Virus record (IMG/VR): IMGVR_UViG_3300018080_000397
Location: 1-33,981 of that record
Reading direction: 5' to 3' (one strand)
DNA: 33,981 nt
Source: a virus
A program made the position numbers and the translations under genes. This document shows positions 12,854 to 20,883 of this stretch, one piece after another. A model generated the notes under the pieces. It did not search any database, had not been told where the DNA came from, and worked only from the letters and a program-made list of their open reading frames with translations. The first letter of the stretch is position 1; every line of letters starts with the position of its first letter.

Positions 12854-14653
12854 ATGATCGTAAAACAGTGCCAATTTCCTGGGCAAGATGAGAATGGCAT
12901 CTACTTTCACCTCGTCCACCCCGGTTATGACAATCTGCATTTGACAAAGACGGCAGCCTCCACCGTCTCAGCTCCGCAGCTGGAAGTGGTCCAGCGAATT
13001 TTGCGGAGCATGAACAAGCGTGATGGCACGATCTACTCTCTCATCAGCACTCTTGGTGCCGCCGAATATTGGGGAGGCAACAACAACGGGGATCACTTCG
13101 GGCTCGATGCTCTCATCCACACGCCGCCCAACTGGAACCAGCTCAACCTCGAGCAGCAAAAAGTTGTCGGACGGCGGTGGGAATGGGGCTACCCGACTTT
13201 TTACAACGCGCACGCTTTTGCCCATCACGTGAATAGTGACCCTGCTCGAGCGTTCGGTACTATCGAGTACGTATTCTGGGACAGCTTGATGAAGCGCGTT
13301 CTTTTGCTGGTAGCCATAGATCGCGCTCGGGCTGCTCAATGCGGTGCTGGAAGTGTCCTCGACCGAATCGACAATGGCGAATTTCCTGATACTTCCATGG
13401 GAGCGAGAGTTCCCTTTGACGTGTGCAGCCTTTGTGGCGATTGGTCACGCATTCTTCCCAACAGAGACAACCCGCGACAGATTTTAGAAGAGCACCGCCG
13501 GAAACCGATTCGTGGTCTGAACATGACCACGGCGGACTACTGCTATCACCTGCGCTGCGAGCGGAACAAGATTTACCCAAACGGGCTGCAAGTCCGAATG
13601 GTAAACCTCCACCCGCGCTTCTTCGACATCTCCCTCGTTTTCATTGGCGCGGAGAAAACGTCGAAGATGCTGGCAAAGGTAGCTGATACTCGGTGCCCCA
13701 TTCGGGAAAATGCCCCCATGTGCAAGACAGGCTGCTACGACTACGCCATTCCATCTTCGCATGTCTCCGAAGTGTGGGCGCGGAAGGAAAAAACGGCTGC
13801 AGCACAAGACGGTGATTCCATGCTCAAAGAAGGCTTTGGCATCGAAGATTTCGACATTGATCCGCGTGAAGAACAGGATGTGGCGGCCTACTTTCGCCCG
13901 GGGCGGCTTCTCAAGCGTGGCGAGATCGCGAAGCGGGTGCAGTCGAATTTTCGGAAACTCGTTCTCCCGAAGCTTGAGGTAGAGGAGCCTGATTTCCCCG
14001 ATGAGCTGCAGGACTCCATGTCCGAACGTCTTTCCGACGCGCTGAGCACGGCGGGGAGCTTGGGGATCGTCGCCAAGCCGCGTGAGTTCCAACGCATGTA
14101 CGTCCGAGCTCTCGGGAGACCGCGGCTGGCGGATGATCTGAGGCAACGAGGAATTTGCTTCCGGCTCGGCCGCCCTCCGGCTGAGGACTTTCGGCTGTCG
14201 CGGGAAATAGTGCCTCGCCTGCTCAACGCACTACTTCCTTTAATATGCCGGCGCAGCGCTTTTTCTGATCCACTACATGCACGGATCATCATTATCGCAA
14301 AGAAGAAACCGGTGTCGGCCGATTCGACATGCGAGATGGAAGATCCGTTCTTAGACAAAGTCGGCAGCGCCTACTCGGCTTACCGGCGAGACCTCCTCTA
14401 CAAGACGGCCTCGTTGGTGGAAAATACGATTCATCTACACCCGCATCTTTTGGGACACGTGGTGGGTGACGTTGAACCCAAGCTTGTCAAGACCGGCAGC
14501 GATATGATGGAATCTGTAATTGGAATGCTCTCCACGGCGTATTTCAATCAAGCCTATACGCAACAGCCCGTATCGGGATTTGTGGATGAGCACTGCAACG
14601 TGGCTGGCCTTCGCGAAGCCGAAGAGCTGGCTGTTCGTGGCGGGGTGGCGTAG
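12854..14653 (+). CDS. Putative prohead protease with C-terminal extension
   Basis: The N-terminal 290 residues fit the assemblin-like prohead maturation proteases. NNNGDHFGLDALI is followed by a histidine cluster (HAFAHHVNSDPARAFG, H120, H124, H125) and then the serine motif FPDTSMGARV (S181) before CSLCG and YCYHLRC, a Cys/His pattern often seen after the serine in large-phage versions. FFDISLVFIGAEK follows, as in that family. The enzyme would cleave scaffold and head proteins before packaging. The remaining 300 residues have KTA/KVA motifs and no recognised fold, and could be a self-cleaved scaffold part. At 599 residues it is far longer than a minimal protease. The catalytic assignment is from motif reading only. 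Confidence 0.75.
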   Translation: MIVKQCQFPGQDENGIYFHLVHPGYDNLHLTKTAASTVSAPQLEVVQRILRSMNKRDGTIYSLISTLGAAEYWGGNNNGDHFGLDALIHTPPNWNQLNLEQQKVVGRRWEWGYPTFYNAHAFAHHVNSDPARAFGTIEYVFWDSLMKRVLLLVAIDRARAAQCGAGSVLDRIDNGEFPDTSMGARVPFDVCSLCGDWSRILPNRDNPRQILEEHRRKPIRGLNMTTADYCYHLRCERNKIYPNGLQVRMVNLHPRFFDISLVFIGAEKTSKMLAKVADTRCPIRENAPMCKTGCYDYAIPSSHVSEVWARKEKTAAAQDGDSMLKEGFGIEDFDIDPREEQDVAAYFRPGRLLKRGEIAKRVQSNFRKLVLPKLEVEEPDFPDELQDSMSERLSDALSTAGSLGIVAKPREFQRMYVRALGRPRLADDLRQRGICFRLGRPPAEDFRLSREIVPRLLNALLPLICRRSAFSDPLHARIIIIAKKKPVSADSTCEMEDPFLDKVGSAYSAYRRDLLYKTASLVENTIHLHPHLLGHVVGDVEPKLVKTGSDMMESVIGMLSTAYFNQAYTQQPVSGFVDEHCNVAGLREAEELAVRGGVA

Positions 14654-14721
14654 GGCCGTCAAGCCGGTTCCGAAGACCGTTCCAGCTCCGTCTTGAAGGA
14701 AACCACAGGAAGGAAACCACC

Positions 14722-15525
14722 ATGGACGAGTTTTTGGCGAACTACTACGGGACCGGCGGCGGCAACGGGCAGACTTCTGACGCGGACGCGTTGGAAAAGA
14801 TGGCCCAACTCACTCTCCTCACCAAGCAGGCTGAGGAAGAGGGTGTGGACATCTCCGACCTCTCTGAGGAGGAGCTCGACGAGCTCGCCGAGGAGCTGTA
14901 CGGCGAGGGCGGCGACGTGCTCGAGAAAGAGGCGCAGACCAAGTTTGAGGAATCCGATTTCCTCGGCCGTGTCATGGCCCACTCTATGTGGCAAGAGCTC
15001 GACAGCATCCAGAAAGAGGCGAGACTGCGGGATCTTCCGAAACGGGTTTATGAGCGCACGCTCGGCCGTCTTGGAACGAGAGCCCAAGAGTCGGTTATGC
15101 GCAGGACAGAGGCACCCACTGGCCGGATGGAGCAACTGATCCACTACTTGGGTGGCGCCCGAACGAAGCCTGGACGCAGAATTCAAGGCCCACCGAGACC
15201 GCGAAGCCACGAGACATATATGAGGGGGCGTGAACGGCTAGCGCGAGCGGCACGAGGAGCCGCCGAAATCGGGGCGCCGGCGCTTGGTGCGGCCGCCCTT
15301 GCTGGCGGGGCTGGCGTCACCCCCAGTGCGATCAGAAAGGTCAGAGAGCTTCGGAAGGGAAGTTCCGACAGCGCGTTCCAAGCGCTGATTGAGGCGCGGG
15401 CAAATGAGATGCTTCAGGCATCTGGGTATCTCAACAAGACGGCTTCGGATTTCGACATGGTAGTCGATCAAGCCGCGCTCGAGCTGCTGGAGGCCAACGG
15501 GTATCCCGTCGAGTGGGCTGAGTGA
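14722..15525 (+). CDS. Putative scaffold or internal head protein
   Basis: The 267-residue protein follows the protease, as scaffolds usually do. It begins MDEFLANYYGTGGGNG. The first 100 residues are strongly acidic (SDLSEEELDELAEELYGEG) and include four tag-like sites: ALEKMAQ, LTKQAEEE, VLEKEAQT and SIQKEAR. A fifth, YLNKTASDF, lies near the end. The middle is basic with a glycine/alanine hydrophobic stretch (about 180-205). Several protease-site-like motifs in one protein fit a scaffold that is chopped during maturation. GGAAGGAAA precedes the ATG. A 12-base sequence (GAAGGAAACCAC) occurs twice in the leader. Confidence 0.7.
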   Translation: MDEFLANYYGTGGGNGQTSDADALEKMAQLTLLTKQAEEEGVDISDLSEEELDELAEELYGEGGDVLEKEAQTKFEESDFLGRVMAHSMWQELDSIQKEARLRDLPKRVYERTLGRLGTRAQESVMRRTEAPTGRMEQLIHYLGGARTKPGRRIQGPPRPRSHETYMRGRERLARAARGAAEIGAPALGAAALAGGAGVTPSAIRKVRELRKGSSDSAFQALIEARANEMLQASGYLNKTASDFDMVVDQAALELLEANGYPVEWAE

Positions 15526-15571
15526 GCTTCCTTTCCCAAAAGGGACTCGCGTAAACTGTTTCTAGCACCCA

Positions 15572-15856
15572 ATGCTTTCCACAACGGTCATATGCGCATT
15601 TGTCGATGAGATGACAAAAATAGCCGCTGTCTCCTCACCGGCTATCAAAGCACCTCCGGCACCTGGCGGGATTGACATGAAGCTCTACGCTGAGCCGGCC
15701 AAACCAGTCTCGCCAAAAAGGATCGTTGCGAAAGCATTGAAGTCGACCAATTTGCAAAAGACAAATTACACCAACGTACACACGAGGGCGCAAAGTCCAA
15801 ACATCTCTCTGACCTCTGTGCAGAAGGCCCTGCCGCCTCCTGCGGTCAGAATCTAG
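15572..15856 (+). CDS. Small tagged head protein, 94 aa
   Basis: The product begins MLSTTVICAFVDEMTKIAAV, a clear match to the F-V-D-E-M-x-K-I-A tag. The rest is Pro/Lys/Ala-rich and probably disordered. No good ribosome site is seen before the ATG at 15572, so the start is less certain, although an in-frame stop just upstream limits alternatives. If the tag is cleaved, a peptide of about 75 residues would remain. Function is unknown. Confidence 0.65.
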   Translation: MLSTTVICAFVDEMTKIAAVSSPAIKAPPAPGGIDMKLYAEPAKPVSPKRIVAKALKSTNLQKTNYTNVHTRAQSPNISLTSVQKALPPPAVRI

Positions 15857-15864
15857 GAGGACCC

Positions 15865-16905
15865 ATGTCAGGGTTGACTCTCAACAGGATGATTGAGGCC
15901 GCGCTCCTTGAGGGCCGAGCAGAGGCGATGGACAAGATTGCCCAGGAATCTGGGCGAACGTGCGCCTTCGAGGGTTGCACCAAGCCTGCCATGCCGAACT
16001 CGGAATATTGCAAGGAGCACGCGGAGCGCATGGCGGAAAAGGAACGTGCCGCAACCGGTGAGGCACCCGGCGAGCAGGAGAAGACATCTTCAGCTCGTAT
16101 CGAAAAGCTCGCCGGGGCGGTTGAGTACGTCGTCAAAAACTTCGGGCAAATCAGGCAGACTCCCGGCCGACTCAAGGTAGCGCAGGGAGTGGCGGATGAG
16201 GCATTGCCCCATGTCGGACCCGGTCATGGTCCGAATGCACTGCCCGTGGCCCCAGCTGTCGACGGCAAGCAGGCGACGGAGTTCGGTCAGGCAAAAACTC
16301 AGGCCATCCCGAAAACGCCGCCTCGCGAGAGGGGAGCAACTCCCAAGTCGGCGCCCAATGCCATGGGCACCAACGAGGAAGAGATGCATCCGCCCATGCC
16401 CGAAGAAGGCGTGATGATCCAGAAAGGTGCCAATCGACGCGTCAATGCCATCCAGGCGGTCATGCTGCGAAAAGCGGCGGCCGAAGATAGCAACGTGAAC
16501 ATCACTCAGCCGAAAAGCACCGTGCTTCCTGAGGACCAGCCTTCTCAGGTCGCACGTCCAGCGGAGGTCACCTCCCAAGAGCAAATGATCGCCAGCAACC
16601 AAGCAGCGATCGACATGACCAAGCGTCAAGCCAAGGAGGTACCGAAGAAGCGAATGGGCGAGGTGCTCAAGGAGCCGGCGCAAACGGCTTCGACCGACTC
16701 CACGCTTCAGAAAAATCTGAGCCCGGAGGCGACGAAGGGAGCCAAGATCGCGTCGGCTCGTGAACATCTGCGGAAAATCGCGAGCCAGGGCTGCTCTTGT
16801 GAAGAAGAGGGCCTGACGAAAGGTGAGTGCGGTTTCTGCAAAATCGCTTCTCGAATCGAGCGGAGACGGGCTGGCAGCCAATCCGCTCACCTCGGCGCCC
16901 GGTAA
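15865..16905 (+). CDS. Tagged internal head protein with zinc-like clusters
   Basis: The 346-residue protein has a tag near the start (AEAMDKIAQESG, residues 19-30). A C-x4-C-x10-C-x2-H cluster follows (C33, C38, C49, H52), resembling small zinc knuckles. The middle is long and disordered, rich in Pro, Lys and Gln. The C-terminal region has two more tags (LRKIASQG, FCKIASRI) around a C-x-C-x8-C-x2-C group. It is probably scaffold-like or packaged with the DNA. AGGAGG sits just before the ATG. No family is recognised. Confidence 0.7.
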   Translation: MSGLTLNRMIEAALLEGRAEAMDKIAQESGRTCAFEGCTKPAMPNSEYCKEHAERMAEKERAATGEAPGEQEKTSSARIEKLAGAVEYVVKNFGQIRQTPGRLKVAQGVADEALPHVGPGHGPNALPVAPAVDGKQATEFGQAKTQAIPKTPPRERGATPKSAPNAMGTNEEEMHPPMPEEGVMIQKGANRRVNAIQAVMLRKAAAEDSNVNITQPKSTVLPEDQPSQVARPAEVTSQEQMIASNQAAIDMTKRQAKEVPKKRMGEVLKEPAQTASTDSTLQKNLSPEATKGAKIASAREHLRKIASQGCSCEEEGLTKGECGFCKIASRIERRRAGSQSAHLGAR

Positions 16906-16917
16906 AGGAGGACTGCA

Positions 16918-17283
16918 ATGAAAAAGATCAGCGCGGAGAAGGTGCTGTCGGTCCTCTCGGCAGTTCCCGAAACACTGAGGAAGCTCGCAGCTGAGCGAGA
17001 TCAGCTATTGGCTGAAGTCGAGGTTCTCCGTGAGGAGAACAACGGGTTCAAGCTGGATCAGCGGATCGAAAAGATCGCTCAGGAGATTCACGAGAAGGGC
17101 ATCCATCAAGGACGATCGCTGAGCGACACACGGGAGTTCCTGATGCAGAAGCATGCAGAGGGAACGTTGAACGTGGTTGCCGAGGCGATCTCCATGACGG
17201 CGCCCGAGCGACCTTTCGGTGTTCTTGGAGAGGTGCCGGCCGGAGGCGAAGGGTCGGACCTTGTCAGCTTCATCAACAGCTAG
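16918..17283 (+). CDS. Small coiled-coil protein, possible scaffold
   Basis: The 121-residue protein begins MKKISAEKVLSVLSAVPETL and has a coiled coil (residues 20-45, LAAERDQLLAEVEVLREENN) bracketed by tag-like sites RKLAAE and IEKIAQEIHEKG. The C-terminus is glycine-rich. Its place directly before the decoration and capsid genes suits a scaffold or capsid-assembly helper. An AAAGGAGG ribosome site precedes the ATG. Confidence 0.7.
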   Translation: MKKISAEKVLSVLSAVPETLRKLAAERDQLLAEVEVLREENNGFKLDQRIEKIAQEIHEKGIHQGRSLSDTREFLMQKHAEGTLNVVAEAISMTAPERPFGVLGEVPAGGEGSDLVSFINS

Positions 17284-17334
17284 CTGGGCAAGGTGATCTG
17301 AATTTAATTTGCATCTTGAGGAAGGACCACGGAA

Positions 17335-17808
17335 ATGGCTACCAAGACCTTCAAGTTTCTCGGTCCATCTCACATCGGCATTTACACCTACCACTTCGGT
17401 GTGGCTGATGCTTCGCTTCTCGACTTCGAGAACGCGAATCCGTTGGAGATGGGCGAGTGGCTGACGTTGGATTCGTCGCAGAAGTTGGTGCGGTCAGCGA
17501 ATCCAGGCGTCCCTCCTGGACCGTACGTCATGTACGCAGAGAAGGGACGCTCCGACACGCAATCGCTCGCGGACGCAGGTGTCCCCGTCATCTTCATCGG
17601 CGGCTTTTGGGCCGAAACGAAGATCTTCAACGCTGGCGCTGCTCCAGCTCTTGGCGCCGCTCTCGAAGTGGCGGATGTGACCTACTTGACCCTCACGAAA
17701 TCGGGTTTGCAGACGCACGCTGGCGGCGCAAACCCAATTATTGGCTACGTCACGCGGACAGCCGCCAACAATAACGGCTGGCTCCAATTCCAGCAGGTGC
17801 TGGTGTAG
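17335..17808 (+). CDS. Putative head decoration protein
   Basis: The 157-residue protein lies 15 bases before the capsid gene and has the composition of small beta-rich capsid stabilisers: many Gly, Ala, Thr and aromatic residues, and no tag. It begins MATKTFKFLGPSHIGIYTYH and ends in a segment around NPIIGYVTRTAANNNGWLQF. Decoration proteins bind the outside of the mature shell. Identification rests on size, position and composition. A GAGGAAGGA ribosome site is present. The 51-base A+T-rich gap upstream may hold a promoter, since strong capsid expression is expected, but no clear box is visible. Confidence 0.6.
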   Translation: MATKTFKFLGPSHIGIYTYHFGVADASLLDFENANPLEMGEWLTLDSSQKLVRSANPGVPPGPYVMYAEKGRSDTQSLADAGVPVIFIGGFWAETKIFNAGAAPALGAALEVADVTYLTLTKSGLQTHAGGANPIIGYVTRTAANNNGWLQFQQVLV

Positions 17809-17822
17809 GAAAGGGGAGAATC

Positions 17823-18944
17823 ATGACGACTTCCGCATCAGCATTCAACATGCGGTTCCTCTCCAAGCTCGACGTGCCCGAAGGGAAGGAGAAGATCGCG
17901 CAGTACGGCGGCACGTACATTCGTGACCATCTGCGTGAAGTCTCCTTCTGGAGGCAGGTCATTCCGCCCGAGAACGTGACTCGGGCCGACTGCCAGCGCA
18001 GCACCAATCACGACACGTTGACCAAAATCGTCGACGTCGAGCCCGAGAGCCGCGCCGTCGCCATATCGTTTCGAGGGGAGCCGAAGGCCCGTCTCATTGA
18101 CGCCCCTCGTGCCGAGTGCGGTTTCTTCACCATCTCGTCCGAGAGGTTCGAGAAGTACGAGCAGGAGCTCTTGGCGTACGAGATGCCTCTCACCAAGGTG
18201 ATGGAAACCAACAGCGGCAAGGACATTCAGGAGATCGAAGATCGCGAAGCCACCATCCACATGGAGGCTGCCGTCCAAGCACTGCAGCAGGAGCAGAACG
18301 GTGGCGCCGTCACCACGCTCAACAAGAGTGCCATCGTGGCGGGGACGGTCGTCGAGTACTCCATTCGCAAGGGCGAGATGGCTCGTGTTGCTGCTGCAGA
18401 CACCAACTACGTTTGGCCGTTGCAGCGACCCGACCTGGTCAACCTGGCCAAGATCTTGGACGGCCGCTATCACCGGGCGCAGAAGTACCTCATCAATGAG
18501 GCAGACTTCGACGACATCACTCAATGGACGGTCGAAGACTGGGGCGACAAGGTCCAGTCCGAAACCGGTGTTGAGGGGTACAAGTACTCGACCCTTCTGG
18601 GTCGGGCCTTCGTGCGGACCATCAAGAGCGACATCTTGCGGCGCGGGAATGTGTTCGTGTTCACGGCACCCGAGTTCATCGGGAAGTTCTACATCCTGAA
18701 CAACACGAAGTTCTACGCCGACAAGGTATTCAACAAAATCACGTGGCAGAGCTGGGAAGACATCGCCATGATGATCGTGAACGTCAGCTCGATCGGAAAG
18801 ATTGAACTGTACTCCGGCGATGCCACCACGAACGATGCCGACGGTATTCGGTCGGACGTGTTCCCGAAGGACCAGGCTGATCTCGGCGTGGTGAACAACC
18901 GTGTCGATTCCGGCCTCGTGTTCCCGACAGTAAAGGTGTACTAG
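17823..18944 (+). CDS. Major capsid protein
   Basis: The 373-residue protein is the likely HK97-fold shell subunit. It follows the protease, scaffold-like and decoration genes, and ends at a strong terminator. The sequence fits the fold: an N-terminal helix region (YGGTYIRDHLREVSFWRQVI), an acidic E-loop-like region, a long helix (EIEDREATIHMEAAVQALQQ) and C-terminal strands with IKSDILRRGNVFVFTAPEF. KEKIAQ at residues 22-27 is a possible processing site near the N-terminus. GAAAGGGGAGA precedes the ATG. Confidence 0.85.
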   Translation: MTTSASAFNMRFLSKLDVPEGKEKIAQYGGTYIRDHLREVSFWRQVIPPENVTRADCQRSTNHDTLTKIVDVEPESRAVAISFRGEPKARLIDAPRAECGFFTISSERFEKYEQELLAYEMPLTKVMETNSGKDIQEIEDREATIHMEAAVQALQQEQNGGAVTTLNKSAIVAGTVVEYSIRKGEMARVAAADTNYVWPLQRPDLVNLAKILDGRYHRAQKYLINEADFDDITQWTVEDWGDKVQSETGVEGYKYSTLLGRAFVRTIKSDILRRGNVFVFTAPEFIGKFYILNNTKFYADKVFNKITWQSWEDIAMMIVNVSSIGKIELYSGDATTNDADGIRSDVFPKDQADLGVVNNRVDSGLVFPTVKVY

Positions 18945-18973
18945 CACCTGAAGTTGCTGTGCGCGCTACCCTG

Positions 18974-19012
18974 GAGGCGCGGTGTCCAATCGGCGCCGCG
19001 CCTCTATTTTTT
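18974..19012 (+). terminator. Rho-independent terminator after capsid gene
   Basis: A perfect 9-bp G+C-rich stem (18974-18982 with 18996-19004) with a 13-base loop is followed by TATTTTTT on the plus strand. It ends the capsid transcript and implies either partial read-through or a new promoter for the neck and tail genes. Confidence 0.85.
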
Positions 19013-19042
19013 GAGCCAGCAGCATTGCTTGGGGAAAAACAG

Positions 19043-19582
19043 ATGGAACAGGAAACGAAATATTTTTTGGTGAACGCGGTTCGGCGGCGACACACTCGTG
19101 CGCAGCGAGCGCAATCTGCCACACGCCATCGATTCACCCAATTCGTGCTTGGTGGCTCGGTGCGCTTGGTACGCGGCCGGCCCTGTCAGACTCCTCTGAC
19201 AGGGGCGCAGATCAGAGCGCACTTCAACGAGCTGCGCGAAAAACAGAATGCGGGGCTTGTTGAGGTGCACGTGGGCAGTCCGGAGGGGCCCCTTTACAAT
19301 TTTGGCGATGTCGATGAGATGTCTCCGCCACAAGCTGCGCCCGAAAAGGAGCCGGAAGCACAGGAGCTCGAGAAGGAATTCGAGTCCGAGGAAGAGGAAG
19401 AGGAGGAGGAGGGGGAGGACACCACAGAGGAATCGACGGTCGATGAAACGTTGATGGAAAAGCCAAACTACGCTTCGATGAAAAAGTCGGAGCTTGTCGC
19501 GCATGTGGCCGAGCTGACTGGTGACGATCCAGCGACGCTGCAAAGGCTGACTCGCAATCAGCTTTTGGAGGTGCTGTCATGA
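19043..19582 (+). CDS. Structural protein with acidic stretch and SAP-like end
   Basis: I place the start at ATG 19043, after the terminator, because the upstream in-frame ATG at 18959 would lie before the hairpin. The protein begins MEQETKYFLVNAVRRRH and has a basic N-terminal domain. A run of Glu follows near residue 120. The C-terminal helical motif MKKSELVAHVAELTGDDP resembles SAP/Rho-N-type nucleic-acid-binding motifs. It probably belongs to the head completion or neck region, but no family is certain. It overlaps the next gene by four bases. Confidence 0.7.
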   Translation: MEQETKYFLVNAVRRRHTRAQRAQSATRHRFTQFVLGGSVRLVRGRPCQTPLTGAQIRAHFNELREKQNAGLVEVHVGSPEGPLYNFGDVDEMSPPQAAPEKEPEAQELEKEFESEEEEEEEEGEDTTEESTVDETLMEKPNYASMKKSELVAHVAELTGDDPATLQRLTRNQLLEVLS

Positions 19583-19863
19583 TGTACTACAACCTGACGG
19601 ACGTGACCCCGCCTTGGAGCAAGGGCCAGCAACCGCATCGGGTCAGGCTTGCCGGAACCTGCATCGAGCCGGGTGAGTGTGCGGACATCAAACGGGTTTC
19701 GCTGTCTGCCATCTCTGGCCTGGTGCGTTCCCACATTGTCAGCGTCGGTAGTCGCCCAGACTGGTACGTCCGGCGAAAAGAGGCTCAGCTCTCAGCTGAG
19801 GCGGCAAATGCCGCCAAGGCACCGATCGAGCCCGAAGAGATCGAGGACGAAGAGGGGGAGTAG
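19579..19863 (+). CDS. Small neck-region protein, 94 aa
   Basis: Coupled by ATGA to the previous gene and directly abutting the next. It begins MMYYNLTDVTPPWSKGQQPH, with a compact beta-rich first half and an acidic Ala/Glu C-terminal tail. Function is not recognised. Gene order suggests a head-tail joining or virion accessory role. Confidence 0.7.
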   Translation: MMYYNLTDVTPPWSKGQQPHRVRLAGTCIEPGECADIKRVSLSAISGLVRSHIVSVGSRPDWYVRRKEAQLSAEAANAAKAPIEPEEIEDEEGE

Positions 19864-20391
19864 ATGACTGCCCTCCAAAATCTGGATAATCCGCATGTAC
19901 CAGGCGCCTCCCCCACATTCAATCAGTTTGTGGCGGGTGTGCGTCTGTACATGCGGGATTATCCGGAACTGAACCGTCTCGTTGCTGGTGAGGAATCGAG
20001 CGGTCGGATGATTGCGTTTGCAGTTTTGGAGGCTCTTTCAGATTTCACCGCTCACCCGCCAAATCTTGGTGTGTTCTCCTTCGAGTATTTTTTGGCGAGA
20101 GGATGGACGCACCATTTGCGGATCGGGACGATCTGCAGACTTCTTGAGATGGTCGGTATTCTGCAAACGAGAAATCATCTGCCATTTTCGGATGGCGGAT
20201 TGAATGTCGCCGTTTCAGACAAAACACCATTGCTGCAAAGTTGGATTCAGCTTTTTGAGCGGCGGTGGGAAACGTGGAAAGAGCGAACAAAAATATCCGA
20301 GAACATTGCTCGCTGTATGGGAACGGGCGGTGAGGGTCTCGCGAGCGAGTATTTTGCCATTCACGGCTACTTTTCGCGGGCATATTGGTAG
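19864..20391 (+). CDS. Putative neck or connector protein, 175 aa
   Basis: The protein begins MTALQNLDNPHVPGASPTFN and is mostly helical in the middle (FNQFVAGVRLYMRDYPELNR). Several aromatic segments follow (FSFEYFLARGWTHHLRIG). It starts one base after the previous stop. No tag is present. The position between capsid and tail genes suits a connector or neck protein. No motif allows a firmer name. Confidence 0.65.
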   Translation: MTALQNLDNPHVPGASPTFNQFVAGVRLYMRDYPELNRLVAGEESSGRMIAFAVLEALSDFTAHPPNLGVFSFEYFLARGWTHHLRIGTICRLLEMVGILQTRNHLPFSDGGLNVAVSDKTPLLQSWIQLFERRWETWKERTKISENIARCMGTGGEGLASEYFAIHGYFSRAYW

Positions 20392-20403
20392 TGGAGGAGG
20401 GTT

Positions 20404-20874
20404 ATGGCCGGTTGGGATATTCGTCCTTTCGATTCTCTGAACAGGGTCAGAGATTATCTGAACGGAGTCATCATCGGAACCGTCGATCTCTCTGACGGAG
20501 CCAATGTCGACACGAAGACATTGGTCATCGATGTTGACGGAGGAGGCAACAGGACCGTCACGTTCGCGCCGGCCAAGAGTCGTGATTGGACGTTGGCGGA
20601 GATTGTTGCCCAGATCGAGGCGGCCCACGCTGATCTGGTTGGCGTTCCGGTTGTCTACATTGACGCGGCACCCGGTGGGGCCGTGGGCCCGAAGTTCTTG
20701 GTGCTGGTGAAGGATGGCTCCGTCATCACCATACAAAATACGGGGACAGCAAACACCGTGCTCGGCTTTCCAGCCCCGCAGACGATTGGGGATCCGGTGG
20801 CGATAGCCGAGCTCCACTCGTTGGTTCGCGACCCTGATAACATGGGGCGGTGGGTCACGGCGGTCTACAGATAG
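20404..20874 (+). CDS. Protein sharing a beta module with the tail sheath
   Basis: The 156-residue protein has, at about residues 37-125, a module starting TKTLVIDVDGGGNRTVTF, then WTLAEIVAQIEAAHADLVGV, then VITIQNTGTANTVLGF. The same pattern occurs twice inside the sheath protein at 25005-28151 (for example NKTLIVQVDGSGKQTVTF). It is probably a surface or accessory virion domain reused in several proteins. A GGAGGAGGG ribosome site precedes the ATG. Confidence 0.75.
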   Translation: MAGWDIRPFDSLNRVRDYLNGVIIGTVDLSDGANVDTKTLVIDVDGGGNRTVTFAPAKSRDWTLAEIVAQIEAAHADLVGVPVVYIDAAPGGAVGPKFLVLVKDGSVITIQNTGTANTVLGFPAPQTIGDPVAIAELHSLVRDPDNMGRWVTAVYR

Positions 20875-20883
20875 GAGAGTGGG

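Noticed and set aside
17838-18947. A 369-codon reverse frame opposite the capsid gene
   Set aside because: It mirrors the capsid gene almost end to end, a known effect of G+C-rich codon usage. Gene order and the terminator support the forward gene.
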